The notes: a model not told the origin generated them from the sequence alone. Numbered from the stretch's first letter, positions 39,492 to 49,360 are shown. The stretch is 64,000 nucleotides of DNA from Brucella pecoris (GCF_006376675.1 NZ_VEWK01000002.1:186001-250000); one strand, 5' to 3'. A program made the numbers and translations.

Positions 39492-40852
39492 ACGATAGTC
39501 GGACTAAACGGCAGGGCGATTTTCTTGAGCTCACTCTGCCGCCATTCTAACGATCCGCCCATGCCATACCGGGGACGCTCGATTGTGTGCCCCATCAACA
39601 ACCGTCGCAGTTCATCATCCAGGTTCGCCTCTTTCATTCGATCCTCAAAAGAATGACGAAAGGAGTAGATCTTATGCTGAGGCGTCGGGAAGAGGCTATT
39701 TTCCTTAAAATATTTGTTTAGCGTAGCGGACAGATCATTCTCGCGGTTTCGGTAACGCGGGAATCCTTGCTTGTGCTTGCGGAACACAGCGAGTGCTACG
39801 CCGACCAACGGCACAATGCGCTCAGATGAAGTTGTTTTGATCTCGCGCGGATCATCAGGATCGTCACGCGGCTCGATGGCAATATGCGGCACCTTATGCG
39901 AAAGCCGGATCGATGACGCAGTCAGGTTTGCCAACTCACTTGGTCGCGCGCCTGTTTCGATTAGCGCCAGCACGATCCCCCGCGCTTCCTCATTCAAGGT
40001 CGCCAGATTTCCCGGTTTCATAATCGTTCCGGTAAGCCACTCACGAGGGAACGGCGGGCGGGAACGCTTTTTTCTTGTAGAGAAGTTGAGACGTGCGAAC
40101 GGGTTCGCCCTGCCTTCCTCGCCGATATAGGTGAAATAGGCGTCGTAAAGCACCCGCATGTTGCCGATGTCGCGATTGCCAGACGAAGCCGAGTGAGTGG
40201 ATTTCCCCTCTTTGGGCGCGATCCTGGACAACCAGTGACGATATAACTTCATAGCGTCATCACGCGTTATGTCGGTCATCGCCTTATCGCCCTCGACGAG
40301 AGCGATAAAATTGTTCACGGCCCGCAGCTTCACCTTTTTCCATTGCGCCTTTTGAACAGCACTCTTGTTCACCAACTCATCCGGCACGATCTCATCGCAA
40401 TAGATCTCGAATGCATTGCTGACAGTCACATCAGGAACGGGAATACCACCGGCAACGCCTTGCGCCAGCTCTTGCGGCAACCGCTCACTGGCAACGCGTT
40501 CCAGGCGCGTGACGATTTCATCAAGTGATGATTGTGCGCTCATCGTTTGAGCAGATCGGTAGGTAAGTCCGAGAGCCTCGACGCGCTTCATCGACGCTTC
40601 ATATCGAGAGCGAGCCGGATCACGGGGTTCATCGAGCACCATGGAGGCCCAAAGGATATTGTCCGCCTCTTCCATCAAATCCCGCTTGGCGCGGGCGAGA
40701 GCGAGATCATCTGTTTTCAGACTGACACGAATCGTTGGCGCACGCTCATCGCGGGGGGCGAGATTGTCCGGCACACGACGGCGGTAATAGTATTTTCCGG
40801 ACCTCAGAAACAGGAACCTGTCGGCATCTCTTTTGGATGAATTACGCCCCAT
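39488..40852 (-). CDS. int: Phage integrase, tyrosine recombinase
   Basis: A 454-residue site-specific recombinase, taking ATG at 40852. The N-terminal part (FLFLRSGKYYYRRRVPDNLA) is an arm-binding domain and the middle is a SAM-like core-binding domain. The catalytic domain shows Arg in ETGARPSELANL, Lys/His region residues, HSFEDRM with the second Arg, GHTIERPRYG with His, and the nucleophilic Tyr in RYG. It would catalyse insertion and excision at the tRNA-Leu. The gene is 157 bp from the tRNA, the usual distance. It converges with the early operon. Confidence 0.93.
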   Translation of the reverse strand: MGRNSSKRDADRFLFLRSGKYYYRRRVPDNLAPRDERAPTIRVSLKTDDLALARAKRDLMEEADNILWASMVLDEPRDPARSRYEASMKRVEALGLTYRSAQTMSAQSSLDEIVTRLERVASERLPQELAQGVAGGIPVPDVTVSNAFEIYCDEIVPDELVNKSAVQKAQWKKVKLRAVNNFIALVEGDKAMTDITRDDAMKLYRHWLSRIAPKEGKSTHSASSGNRDIGNMRVLYDAYFTYIGEEGRANPFARLNFSTRKKRSRPPFPREWLTGTIMKPGNLATLNEEARGIVLALIETGARPSELANLTASSIRLSHKVPHIAIEPRDDPDDPREIKTTSSERIVPLVGVALAVFRKHKQGFPRYRNRENDLSATLNKYFKENSLFPTPQHKIYSFRHSFEDRMKEANLDDELRRLLMGHTIERPRYGMGGSLEWRQSELKKIALPFSPTIV

Positions 40853-41008
40853 CAACCCACCATATCGCACCAAAAAAATGAGCTTAAAAACCCAGTTTGT
40901 AGCACAATATGTATCACAGTTTGGCGCAAAAATGTAAACCGCCAAATTGCACTTTGGCTGTTTTTCGTTTTATTTCAATTGGTTAGTGATTTGAAAGAGG
41001 GTAAATTG

Positions 41009-41091
41009 TGGTGCGGATAGAGGGACTCGAACCCCCACGGTCTCCCGCCAGAACCTAAATCTGGTGCGTCTACCAATTTCGCCATATCCGC
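41009..41091 (-). tRNA. tRNA-Leu (UAG), likely attachment site
   Basis: An 83-base class II tRNA with encoded CCA: acceptor GCGGATA/TATCCGC, anticodon stem CCAGA/TCTGG with loop TTTAGGT (anticodon TAG), and a variable arm CGGGAGACCG. Its 3' end faces the integrase gene, as in phages that insert into the end of a tRNA gene and restore it. It reads leucine codons CUA/CUN. It is either the host gene or the restored hybrid copy at the right end of the prophage. Confidence 0.92.
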
Positions 41092-41166
41092 TTCTGAACC
41101 GAAGCGCATTCTTTAGAACGCACCGAATTCGTCTCAGATCTTGAACTGCCCTCGAAAGCGCGCGTC

Positions 41167-41194
41167 TCTATATCATCCAATTTTCCCGGTTCAA
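41167..41194 (-). promoter_or_regulatory. Probable tRNA-Leu promoter
   Basis: On the minus strand TTGAAC, a 16-base spacer and TATAGA lie about 75 bases before the tRNA 5' end. The rest of the gap between the tRNA and the GDYXXLXY gene (41092-41314) shows no gene. Confidence 0.55.
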
Positions 41195-41314
41195 AGGAAA
41201 AAAGCCGCCTTCCCGGCAGAGAATTACCACGCTCGCTCCGACTACCCTTCCCGTCTCTATATAGCGATCCTGCCGCATCAGCCAACCCCTTTGAAACAGT
41301 GCGTGATTGTAGGA

Positions 41315-41884
41315 TCAATAAAGCGGCTCCTGATAGAGCTGCCGTCCGTCTTCCTGCAGCGCTTTGATGACGGGGCCTCCGTTCGGATCAACAGCGACCA
41401 CGGCGGTGATCCGCCGCTCCCGCTGACTGTCTTCTATCGCGCGTCCCTGCCCCTCGGGCACATAATATCGCTCAATACCGAAATTGAGACGGATATTCGA
41501 TTGCGGATCATCCGAGATGGAATAGACGGCTTCGCCGCGAATCTGCACCTCACCAGACGCAAGCTCCGAAAACGAGTGGAATGAGGCGCGAGAAAAGCGT
41601 GCTATTCCGTTCGAATCGGGTTTCACCGCCACATAAACAGTCCTCGAAGCGGCAGGACGCACGCCCTGAATGTCTTTTCGTGACAGGCTGGAAATCTCGT
41701 AACCCAGAACAACATAATCGCCGCGCATCAGGTCGCGCGGATCGAACGGTTCCGTCTGAAGCGTCACTTCCGTGCCTGAACGCAAGACAGAGGCGCGTTT
41801 TTCGATACCTGCATAAAGAATACCTGTTTGCAGCAATGCAGTGATGGTTGCCCCGACATAAAGCCATTTGAACCGAATGGTCAT
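41315..41884 (-). CDS. GDYXXLXY domain membrane protein
   Basis: A 189-residue protein with one N-terminal membrane helix (about residues 7-26, YVGATITALLQTGILYAGI) and the diagnostic MRGDYVVLGYEISSL motif at about 54-68, the GDYxxLxY sequence that names the family. The rest is a beta-rich periplasmic domain. It is encoded as the second gene of a pair: its start overlaps the stop of the DUF2157 gene (ATGA), an arrangement common for this pair. The function of the complex is unknown; it is a host gene. Confidence 0.9.
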   Translation of the reverse strand: MTIRFKWLYVGATITALLQTGILYAGIEKRASVLRSGTEVTLQTEPFDPRDLMRGDYVVLGYEISSLSRKDIQGVRPAASRTVYVAVKPDSNGIARFSRASFHSFSELASGEVQIRGEAVYSISDDPQSNIRLNFGIERYYVPEGQGRAIEDSQRERRITAVVAVDPNGGPVIKALQEDGRQLYQEPLY

Positions 41885-43011
41885 GGGTGAACCTCCACGC
41901 TGCTTTTCCGTCCGAAACGGTTCTCCATACGTCGCACAAAAGCAGCCAGCAGCAGCACGAGGATGCCCGCAGTCAGGAAGAATCCTGACGTTCCGATCAT
42001 CGTACCGACCGTCTGAAAGGCCAGATAGAGGACTTCGATCGAGAAAGCGGCATAGGCTATCGAACGCAATCCGCCGTTGTTCCGACCACCAATCGCAATG
42101 GCTCCGACCGAAAGCGCCAATATGAAGATGCTATATACTATGTCCCGATCCAGACTTGCGGTAACGCCGGAATAGGAGAACATCTGGTTGAGCTGAAGTG
42201 TAACGAGTGACAGCAGCGCGAGAGCCAGGCCGTATGCCGCGAGCGGATGAGCGAAGCGGGTCAGTCTCTCCAGCGTCGCATGGGCAAAACCGTCAGCCAG
42301 TATCAGGCCGATTCCCGCAAGCAGCATAAGCACCAATACCGTATTGCTCTCATGCTCGGCATAGACGAGCAAAGCCCAGCCGATGGAGAACATGGCCCAT
42401 AGATGAGCCGCATGCCGCGAGCGCGTGAAAAGGGCTGCCATAGCGCCAAAGAGCAGAAGCAGCGGGCCGACCCAGCGATAGGTCATATCATCGTAGGACG
42501 AGCCATCGAATACATAGGTCGAAAGATAGAAACAGGCGACGCCCGCACCGAAAGCCGCCAATACCGGCGCCCGCAAAAGAAAGGCTGAAATCAGGACGCC
42601 GACAGACCAGTAGATTGCGGCGGAATGGATCTCGCCGGACAAATGATACATTTGCCCCACGAGCGCCAGCCCTGCCCCGAACGATGCGGCCCCTACAATA
42701 TAGAGTACAGCGGGGAACATCTTGTCACCACGAGACTGCCGCCAGGCGCCGCCAAGATAGCTCGCCCATATAAGAACGAATATGAGGCCGATACGCATAA
42801 GGCGCGGCATTTCCTGCCAGTTGGCAGCAACCAGCATGATAACGGCTGCACCAAGAAGCAACCCGCCAAGCGTGGCCAGAACGGAACCGAGGCTGAAGAC
42901 CGAAGCACGTTTTTCAAGATCGGCATTCAGCTTCGATGCTGTTTCTACATCGATCAGACCGTCTCGCTGCCATCTCTCGATCAGGCGTTCAACAGAAATG
43001 GAAAGTGACAA
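41881..43011 (-). CDS. DUF2157 polytopic membrane protein
   Basis: A 376-residue membrane protein with a cytoplasmic N-terminal part (VERLIERWQRDGLIDVETAS) followed by ten or more hydrophobic helices, including LGGLLLGAAVIMLVAANWQE, the DUF2157 signature, and FGAGLALVGQMYHLSGEIHS. It forms an operon with the GDYXXLXY gene, with which it probably makes a membrane complex. No transport or catalytic motif is visible. Confidence 0.9.
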   Translation of the reverse strand: MSLSISVERLIERWQRDGLIDVETASKLNADLEKRASVFSLGSVLATLGGLLLGAAVIMLVAANWQEMPRLMRIGLIFVLIWASYLGGAWRQSRGDKMFPAVLYIVGAASFGAGLALVGQMYHLSGEIHSAAIYWSVGVLISAFLLRAPVLAAFGAGVACFYLSTYVFDGSSYDDMTYRWVGPLLLLFGAMAALFTRSRHAAHLWAMFSIGWALLVYAEHESNTVLVLMLLAGIGLILADGFAHATLERLTRFAHPLAAYGLALALLSLVTLQLNQMFSYSGVTASLDRDIVYSIFILALSVGAIAIGGRNNGGLRSIAYAAFSIEVLYLAFQTVGTMIGTSGFFLTAGILVLLLAAFVRRMENRFGRKSSVEVHP

Positions 43012-43285
43012 ATTAGCTCCTGGTCAGTCTGTCAGTTGTGCTGTCGCAACTGTAAGCGGTTGAGAACATATAGGAAACCACGCTGTCGGCAAAGGGTTGG
43101 ATCAAATCGCTTTGCGGCAATTTTGTGCCCTGCCAGTCTAATCGATTTAACGTGTCGTGCAGAACCCGCAGAGCAGCTATGCAAACTCGGGTCTGCAACC
43201 TGCGAAAACAATAGCTTATATCATGGACAACAAACGAGATGAATTGAACAGAACTCCAGTTCCTCAACGATGAAGGAATAGCACG
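43012..43285. other. Intergenic region with probable DUF1127 promoter
   Basis: A 274-bp gap between the divergent DUF2157 and DUF1127 genes. It holds no gene that I can support. A TTATAT at 43217-43222 could be a -10 element for the rightward DUF1127/RNA transcript. In Rhodobacter the homologous transcript is driven by heat-shock sigma factors, but a matching -35 box is not clear here. Confidence 0.4.
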
Positions 43286-43432
43286 ATGAACCTTATCCGC
43301 TCTTACAACAACTGGCGCCGTTACCGCGACACCGTCAATGAACTCAGCCAGCTCTCCACCCGTGAGCTGAATGATCTTGGCATCTCCCGCGCGGACATTC
43401 CGTTCGTGGCTCGCCAGACCAAGACCCGTTAA
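43286..43432 (+). CDS. DUF1127 small Arg-rich protein
   Basis: A 48-residue DUF1127 protein: MNLIRSYNNWRRYRDTVNEL followed by LSTRELNDLGISRADIPFVA. The family is small, Arg-rich and widespread in alphaproteobacteria. In Rhodobacter the homologue CcaF1 is an RNA-binding protein made from the same transcript as CCUCCUCCC-motif RNAs, and the same arrangement follows here. It starts with ATG behind AAGGA. A role in RNA turnover or stress response is inferred from the homologue. Confidence 0.9.
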   Translation: MNLIRSYNNWRRYRDTVNELSQLSTRELNDLGISRADIPFVARQTKTR

Positions 43433-43439
43433 AGACCAG

Positions 43440-43645
43440 GGCTCGCTAATTTAACGAGCCTCGCAGTTTCTCCCGATAGGGGTTTCTCCAAGTCTGGATC
43501 CTCCTCCCACCAGACTTGGTTCATCGCAGAGCCATCCTCCTCCCAGGCTTTGCGATAACAAGGCCGGTTCTCCTCCTCCCGATACCGGTCTTACCATAAT
43601 GGCATCCGTCGCTCCTCCTCCCGCGACGGATGCCATTTCTTTTTG
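43440..43645 (+). ncRNA. Cuckoo/CcsR-type RNA with four CCUCCUCCC hairpins
   Basis: Downstream of DUF1127 lie a small stem GGCTCG/CGAGCC (43440-43460) and then four stem-loops, each with CCTCCTCCC in the loop: loops at 43500, 43536, 43572 and 43614. Arms are AAGTCTGG/CCAGACTT, ATCGCAGAGCC with its complement at 43546, CCGGT/ACCGG, and a 14-bp stem from ATGGCATCCGTCG, which is followed by TTCTTTTT and serves as the terminator. The loops complement Shine-Dalgarno sequences. This is the layout of the cuckoo/CcsR RNA family found behind DUF1127 genes in alphaproteobacteria. Processing into single hairpins is likely. Confidence 0.85.
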
Positions 43646-43716
43646 CGGCACGATTCCCGTCCTTAGCGAGCCTTCTCCATTGAAGGCGTTCAACAAAGGC
43701 GATAAGGGAATGGCCC

Positions 43717-45132
43717 ATGTCAAACACATCCGATCTTTCTCCCGTTCACGTCGTCGGCGGCGGCCTTGCCGGTTCTGAAGCTGCATGGCAGCTCGCGCAG
43801 GCTGGTGTGCCCGTCATATTGCACGAGATGCGCCCTGTGCGCGGCACCGATGCCCATAAGACGGAGAATCTGGCCGAACTTGTCTGCTCCAACTCTTTCC
43901 GCTCGGACGACGCCGAGACCAATGCCGTCGGCGTTCTTCATGCCGAGATGCGCCTTGCCGGTTCTCTCATCATGGCTTGCGCCGACGCCCATCAGGTTCC
44001 TGCTGGCGGCGCACTGGCTGTCGACCGCGAAGGCTTTTCACAGGCTGTGACCGCAAAGCTCGAAGCCCATCCGCTGATAACCATCGTTCGGGAAGAAGTC
44101 ACCGGCCTGCCGCCGGAGGAATGGGGAACGAGCATCGTTGCCACCGGGCCTCTGACCGCGCCTTCACTGGCGGAGGCCATTCAAGCGCAAACCGGTGCAG
44201 ATGCTCTGGCCTTCTTTGATGCCATCGCACCGATCATCCATTTTGATTCGATCAATATGGATGTTTGCTGGTTCCAGTCGCGCTATGACAAGGTTGGTCC
44301 GGGCGGCACTGGGAAAGACTATATCAACTGCCCTATGGACAAGGAGCAGTATGAAGCCTTTGTGGCCGCATTGGTCGAAGGCGACAAGACCGACTTCAAG
44401 GAATGGGAAGGCACACCCTATTTCGACGGCTGCCTGCCGATCGAGGTGATGGCCGAACGCGGACCGGAAACCTTGCGTCACGGACCGATGAAGCCGATGG
44501 GTCTCACCAATGCTCACAATCCGACCGTGAAGGCATATGCCGTTGTGCAGCTCCGTCAGGATAATGCTCTCGGCACGCTTTACAACATGGTTGGCTTCCA
44601 GACAAAGCTGAAATACGGCTCCCAGACCGGCATCTTCAAGATGATTCCAGGTCTGGAAAATGCGGAATTCGCCCGTCTCGGTGGCCTTCATCGCAATACC
44701 TATCTGAATTCGCCAGTGCTGCTTGATGCTACCCTTCGCTTGAAATCACGCGAAACATTGCGCTTTGCCGGTCAGGTGACAGGCTGTGAAGGCTATGTTG
44801 AATCGTCTGCAATCGGATTGCTGGCAGGTCGTTTCACCGCAGCAGAAAAGCTGGGGCAAACACTGACGCCACCTCCGGGAACAACCGCATTCGGCGCCCT
44901 GCTTGGCCATATTACGGGTGGACACATTGTTGCCGACGACGAGCCGGGCAAACGTTCGTTCCAGCCGATGAATGTGAATTTCGGTCTGTTCCCGCCCGTC
45001 GATGTTCCAAAGCCGGAAGGCAAGCGTCTGCGTGGCAAGGAAAAGACTGTTGCCAAGAAACAGGCGCTTTCCGCACGTGCTCTGGCTGATTGTCGTCAGT
45101 GGCTAGGGTTGGGGCTAGGACTAGCTGAGTGA
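43717..45132 (+). CDS. trmFO: Methylenetetrahydrofolate-tRNA-(uracil-54-C5)-methyltransferase
   Basis: Flavoenzyme that makes 5-methyluridine at position 54 of tRNA using methylenetetrahydrofolate. The 471-residue protein has the FAD-binding [20 protein letters not shown] at the start, [20 protein letters not shown] with [10 protein letters not shown], where an active-site Cys lies, and the later [12 protein letters not shown], all typical of TrmFO. Length is normal. It lies behind the RNA element in its own direction and is a host housekeeping gene. Confidence 0.95.
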   Translation: MSNTSDLSPVHVVGGGLAGSEAAWQLAQAGVPVILHEMRPVRGTDAHKTENLAELVCSNSFRSDDAETNAVGVLHAEMRLAGSLIMACADAHQVPAGGALAVDREGFSQAVTAKLEAHPLITIVREEVTGLPPEEWGTSIVATGPLTAPSLAEAIQAQTGADALAFFDAIAPIIHFDSINMDVCWFQSRYDKVGPGGTGKDYINCPMDKEQYEAFVAALVEGDKTDFKEWEGTPYFDGCLPIEVMAERGPETLRHGPMKPMGLTNAHNPTVKAYAVVQLRQDNALGTLYNMVGFQTKLKYGSQTGIFKMIPGLENAEFARLGGLHRNTYLNSPVLLDATLRLKSRETLRFAGQVTGCEGYVESSAIGLLAGRFTAAEKLGQTLTPPPGTTAFGALLGHITGGHIVADDEPGKRSFQPMNVNFGLFPPVDVPKPEGKRLRGKEKTVAKKQALSARALADCRQWLGLGLGLAE

Positions 45133-45183
45133 TATCGCTATAGGCTTCGTTCGATTGAATTGAAGCCCATCGGCTCTGGCTGC

Positions 45184-46017
45184 TCAGAAGTTGGCTCTGA
45201 ACATGAGCCATTGCTTTCGGATGGCAGAAATGTCCGCCACCTTTTCCGCAACCTGCGCGCCCAGGCGCTCGATTGCTCGCAGATAGGCTGGAGCAAGCGC
45301 CAAAGGCAGAAACGCCGGAGCGAGGCTCTTCGGCAACTGCGACATGTTCTTCTCGAAAATCGCCAGATGTTCACGCGCGAAAGCCAGCATGATGCTGACG
45401 ACGCGCTCAACAGCCGCCTTGTCTTCGCCAGCAATCAAGGTCTCGCGAGTCACGCCGACGGCCTGCAACATATCAGCGGGAACATAAAGCTGCCCGCGTC
45501 GCCGATGAATGGGCATAAGACGGAGTAAACCGGTCACTGCCTGCGCCACACCGGCATGACCGGTAATTTCTGTCTGTGCCTGAGCAGCATCTCTATCAAG
45601 TACAAAGCCAGCTAACTGGATGATAGCCGATGCGGTTTCACCGCAATAGCCCTCCAGATCATTGCGGCTGGGCATGGGATCGTCATAGAGATCGAAAATG
45701 CGCGCTTCGCAGTAATTATCGAAGGCGGCTCGCGGCAGCTCATATTTTTCAATGGTGCTGATCAGCGCTGCGGCAACGGGATGCGCTTCGGCACTGCCCC
45801 TCGCCTCGCCGTTAATGAGATCGCGCCACCATTGCAGCCGAACTTCTCCGGGTAGCGGTTCGTGAACCAGATCACGGATACGCGCAATCTCTGCATTGAA
45901 TGCGTATAATGCAGCCAGACCGCCGCGACATTCTTCCGGTGCATAAAGCACTGAAAGATAGCGATCCCGGTCAGCTTCGCGAAGCAATGCCAGGCAATGT
46001 GCCTCATTCTCGTTCAT
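45184..46017 (-). CDS. Squalene/phytoene synthase-like protein (NDUFAF6-type)
   Basis: A 277-residue protein of the squalene/phytoene synthase fold: RDRYLSVLYAPEECRGGLAA, then IARIRDLVHEPLPGEVRLQW and WWRDLIN, then EGYCGETASAIIQLAGFVLD. The first Asp-rich motif of true prenyl synthases is degenerate (RDLVHE), as in NDUFAF6, the mitochondrial complex I assembly factor. It lies four bases from an Mth938-family gene, whose mitochondrial relative NDUFAF3 has the same role. Assembly of NADH dehydrogenase is therefore a more likely role than terpenoid synthesis, but that is inference. Confidence 0.85.
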   Translation of the reverse strand: MNENEAHCLALLREADRDRYLSVLYAPEECRGGLAALYAFNAEIARIRDLVHEPLPGEVRLQWWRDLINGEARGSAEAHPVAAALISTIEKYELPRAAFDNYCEARIFDLYDDPMPSRNDLEGYCGETASAIIQLAGFVLDRDAAQAQTEITGHAGVAQAVTGLLRLMPIHRRRGQLYVPADMLQAVGVTRETLIAGEDKAAVERVVSIMLAFAREHLAIFEKNMSQLPKSLAPAFLPLALAPAYLRAIERLGAQVAEKVADISAIRKQWLMFRANF

Positions 46018-46021
46018 AGTG

Positions 46022-46411
46022 TCAGTCTACAGCAATCAGAGCCGCCGCAACCGCGCGATCTTCGGCCAGAAGCACATTATACGTTCGGACGGCTGCACCC
46101 GTGCTCATGGGATCGGAAGAAATACGGTGTTCGCGCAGGATGGCGCGCACATCTTCAGGGATACGGCGCAAATCCATGCCTGTCCCCACCAGCAGAATTT
46201 CAATGTCAGATGCCTGCTCTAGGATCATTTCCAGATCAGCTTTGGCCAGGACTGGCGGTGTTGCGGGTTTCCAGCCGTGAATTCCAGAAGGTAGGCAAAG
46301 TATGGACCCGCGATGCGACATCTCGGCAAAGCGGAAGCCTCCATCGCCATAGGCATCGATAGGAGCACGGCCCGGAAAATGGGCCTCGCGTATCTCTATC
46401 CCTTTAGCCAT
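46022..46411 (-). CDS. Mth938-like (DUF498) protein, NDUFAF3-type
   Basis: A 129-residue Mth938-like protein with IEIREAHFPGRAPIDAYGDG, GSILCLPSGIHGWKPA and IEILLVGTGMDLRRIPEDVR, the family pattern in which GTG lies in the central strand. The mitochondrial relative NDUFAF3 helps assemble complex I. It lies between secDF and the squalene-synthase-like gene with three- and four-base gaps, so it is probably co-transcribed with both. Confidence 0.88.
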   Translation of the reverse strand: MAKGIEIREAHFPGRAPIDAYGDGGFRFAEMSHRGSILCLPSGIHGWKPATPPVLAKADLEMILEQASDIEILLVGTGMDLRRIPEDVRAILREHRISSDPMSTGAAVRTYNVLLAEDRAVAAALIAVD

Positions 46412-46413
46412 TC

Positions 46414-48693
46414 TCAGCTTTCCAAATTCAGCGATTGCGCCAGTTCATCATCCATGGAATCGCCTGCTTGTTCTGATCCGCGCGGCTTGAGTCCGAACTG
46501 AACCAGCAATGGAGCGGCGATGAAGATCGACGAATAACTCGCAACGATAATACCGACGCTCAGCGCCAACGCGAAACTGCGGATATCTGCGCCCCCGAAA
46601 GCATAAAGCGGGATATGCGCGAGAAAGGTCACAAAGGACGTCAGCAAGGTACGCGACAGTGTCTGGTTGATAGACGCATCAATGATGGCTGGCAGCGGCG
46701 CGCTTTTGTAAACTCGAAGATTTTCGCGCACACGGTCGTAAATCACGACCGTGTCGTTGAGTGAATAGCCGATGATCGTCAGGATTGCCGCAACGCTCCA
46801 CAGATTGAACTCCATGCGAAATACAATGAACATGCCCGCAAGGATGATAACGTCGTGCAAGGTCGAAAGCACCGCACCAAGCGCGAGCTGCCAGCGGAAC
46901 CGGACCCATACGTAGACGAAGATACCAATCAGCGACAGAATGACTGCCAGAACACCGGCGCGCGAAAGCTGTTCCGAAACCGTCGGTCCAACCACTTCGA
47001 CCCGCTGGAATGAGTAATCCTGCTCGAATTCACCGCGCAGCTTCACGGCGACGGTTTGTTCGGCATCGTCGCCGACTTCCTGACTGCCGATAATGACAAG
47101 AGCGGAGCGTGGTGACTTTGCCGGCAAAACACGCGCGCTATCGATATTGAGCTCGGCAAGCCGCTCGGTAATGTCTTCAAGATTGGCGTCGCCACTGCGG
47201 GCCTGCAATTCGACCATTGAGCCGCCACGGAAATCAATGCCGTAATTGAAGCCAATATTGACGAACAGTGCGACTACGATGGCGCAGGCCAGCACAGAGA
47301 TGCCCAGTGTCACGAACTGCAGACGCATGAACGGGATGTGCGTCACAGTCGGAACCAGCTTCAAACGGCGCTTCGGCACTTCCTTTGGCTTCGCTGTGCG
47401 CACCCATTGCGCGATCACCAAGCGGGTGAAGGTGAGCGTCGTGAAGAGCGTCGTACCGATACCCACCGCCACCGTCAGCGCGAAGCCGTGAACCGTTCCC
47501 GAACCGAGCAGGAATAGAACGAGCGCTGCAATAAGTGTGGTGAGGTTCGCGTCGATAATGGTCGAGAGAGCGCGATAGAAGCCGGATTCCATAGCCTGAA
47601 CCACGGAATAGCCTTTGCGACGATCTTCGCGCACACGTTCGTAAATCAGGATGTGAGCGTCAACTGCCAGACCTATGGTCAGCACCAGACCGGCAATACT
47701 GGCGAGACTGATCGAAGCGCCGATCAGCGACAGTATCGCCGTCAGGATGATGATATTGACGGCCAGTGCGATCATGGCGATCACACCGAGGATACCGTAG
47801 GACAAGACCATGAACAGGCCGACCAGCAGTGCAGCAAGCAGCGCTGCCAGTGCGGCGGCGCTGGCATAGTCTTCGCCCAATGCAGATGCGATCGTGCGCT
47901 CTTCCAGGACCGTAACATTCTGCGGCAGCGCGCCGGAACGCAGCACAACCGCCATATTGTTGGCCGCCTGAAGATCGAAGGCGCCTGAAATCTGCAGCTC
48001 ATTCGTATCGAGCTTCTCATCGACGGCAGGTGCGGAAACGATCTGGTTATCGACGACGATAGCAAAGCTTCCACCGACCAGATGCGATGTTGCTTCGGCA
48101 AGGTTCTTGCGACCTGCATCGTCCAAAGTCAGCGTAATGACAGGTTCGGTATCATCGTCCGCAAGTGTCGCCTTGGCATCCGTCACATTGGTGCCAGTCA
48201 GGATCGGCTGCTTTTTGACGAGATAGCCAACGGGCGGATCGTCATAGGAATAGATGATTTCACTGTCTGCCGGTGGCGTGCCACGAATGGCATCATCCGG
48301 TGACATGGTGCCATCGACAGCACGGAAAGAGAAATCGCCGCGGACGCTCAGAATGTCTTTCAGAAGCTGCGCGTCATAAACACCGGGAACTTCGACCCGA
48401 ATCTGATTGCGGTTTTCCTCTTCCACAACTGGCTTGCCATAACCAAGCTCTTCGAGACGCTGCCGCATGATATTGGCAGTGCGTTCGAGTTCCCCGCGTC
48501 CGGCATTCTGCACTTGCAGGACCAGTCGCGAGCCCCCGGAGAGATCAAGCCCAAGGGCGATCTGCTGCTTCGGCAGAAAATTTGGTAGCTTTGCCAGCGT
48601 TTCACGCGAGAAAAAGTTAGGGGATGCGATGACAAAACTCACGAGAACCGCAAGCCAGATCAGGGCAGATTTCCAGCGTGAAAAATAGAGCAT
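46414..48693 (-). CDS. secDF: Fused protein translocase subunit SecDF
   Basis: A 759-residue SecD-SecF fusion of the inner-membrane translocon, which uses the proton motive force to pull exported proteins across. ATG at 48693 gives an N-terminal helix ([19 protein letters not shown]), then [20 protein letters not shown] and the large periplasmic P1 domain. A six-helix SecD block follows, then [20 protein letters not shown], which begins the SecF half. The fusion is usual in Brucella relatives. Upstream lies yajC in the usual order. Confidence 0.95.
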   Translation of the reverse strand: MLYFSRWKSALIWLAVLVSFVIASPNFFSRETLAKLPNFLPKQQIALGLDLSGGSRLVLQVQNAGRGELERTANIMRQRLEELGYGKPVVEEENRNQIRVEVPGVYDAQLLKDILSVRGDFSFRAVDGTMSPDDAIRGTPPADSEIIYSYDDPPVGYLVKKQPILTGTNVTDAKATLADDDTEPVITLTLDDAGRKNLAEATSHLVGGSFAIVVDNQIVSAPAVDEKLDTNELQISGAFDLQAANNMAVVLRSGALPQNVTVLEERTIASALGEDYASAAALAALLAALLVGLFMVLSYGILGVIAMIALAVNIIILTAILSLIGASISLASIAGLVLTIGLAVDAHILIYERVREDRRKGYSVVQAMESGFYRALSTIIDANLTTLIAALVLFLLGSGTVHGFALTVAVGIGTTLFTTLTFTRLVIAQWVRTAKPKEVPKRRLKLVPTVTHIPFMRLQFVTLGISVLACAIVVALFVNIGFNYGIDFRGGSMVELQARSGDANLEDITERLAELNIDSARVLPAKSPRSALVIIGSQEVGDDAEQTVAVKLRGEFEQDYSFQRVEVVGPTVSEQLSRAGVLAVILSLIGIFVYVWVRFRWQLALGAVLSTLHDVIILAGMFIVFRMEFNLWSVAAILTIIGYSLNDTVVIYDRVRENLRVYKSAPLPAIIDASINQTLSRTLLTSFVTFLAHIPLYAFGGADIRSFALALSVGIIVASYSSIFIAAPLLVQFGLKPRGSEQAGDSMDDELAQSLNLES

Positions 48694-48856
48694 AGAGCAG
48701 CAATTCCGTATCAGCTTGGATAGAGCATACCGGAGTTCACTTATTGCGAACCGCTCTCCGGCGTCGTAGCACGCAAAACTTATGTAGCGCTTACCGAATA
48801 ATGCGCAGGCCCCGGTTATTGAAATCTTACCGGGACCTGAAGTGTCGTGAAAAGAA

Positions 48857-49201
48857 TTACTTGTTCTTGTTGTCGGCGACAGGCTCGCCCTTGACGCGAA
48901 CATCCATCAGCGTGCTGCGCATGACGCGGATGCGAACGCCTTCAGCGATTTCGACTTCAAGTTCGTTGTCATCAACAACCTTCTGAACCTTGCCAACAAT
49001 GCCGCCGCCAGTGACGACGGTATCGCCGCGACGAACCTGTGTCAGCATTTCCTGGCGCTTCTTCATCTGAGTCCGCTGCGGGCGGATGATAAGGAAGTAC
49101 ATGATCACGAAAATCAGGATGAACGGCAGAATGCTCATCAGCATGTCTGGGCCAAAAGCGCCGCCGCCAGGTGCTTGAGCGAAAGCCGGTGTTACGAACA
49201 T
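48857..49201 (-). CDS. yajC: Preprotein translocase subunit YajC
   Basis: A 114-residue YajC with a small signal-like start ([20 protein letters not shown]), one membrane helix ([20 protein letters not shown]) and the cytoplasmic block [20 protein letters not shown], then [13 protein letters not shown]. It associates with SecDF. The gene order yajC-secDF is conserved. The 163 bp between them shows no gene. Confidence 0.95.
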   Translation of the reverse strand: MFVTPAFAQAPGGGAFGPDMLMSILPFILIFVIMYFLIIRPQRTQMKKRQEMLTQVRRGDTVVTGGGIVGKVQKVVDDNELEVEIAEGVRIRVMRSTLMDVRVKGEPVADNKNK

Positions 49202-49360
49202 TAGGAACTCCTCTGAAGTCTCAAAGACAAATTATTAAGGGCATTACAATGGTTGGCGCGCCAAATGCAACCGGCGATGACGCCACCTGCGCCAAGGTCG
49301 CACACTTTTCGCCTCCGCTGTGACATGTTAAGCCGTTACCCCTATCATCAGGGGCATGAA

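Larger units (their letters stand above)
1398..41020. mobile_element. Temperate contractile-tailed prophage (left end uncertain)
   Basis: A nearly complete temperate phage can be read: tyrosine integrase beside tRNA-Leu, CI-like repressor with divergent promoters, early genes, replication protein, NusG-like protein, terminase, portal, protease, capsid, a full P2-type contractile tail and a lysis cassette. The head genes resemble lambda/HK97-type phages while the tail genes follow the P2 order, so this is a mosaic myovirus. The right end lies at the 3' end of the tRNA-Leu. No duplicate of that tRNA end was seen further left, so the left boundary is inferred: the Y-family polymerase is taken as cargo, but the element could begin beyond the window edge. 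All structural frames appear intact, so it may be inducible. Confidence 0.85.

Noticed and set aside
44164..44691. 175-residue minus-strand frame inside trmFO
   Set aside because: Lies completely within trmFO on the other strand, with no start signal and no recognisable motifs.
48806..48838. Hairpin after yajC as an intrinsic terminator
   Set aside because: CAGGCCCCGGT/ACCGGGACCTG can pair, but the minus strand has no T tract after it, and yajC and secDF may be co-transcribed.
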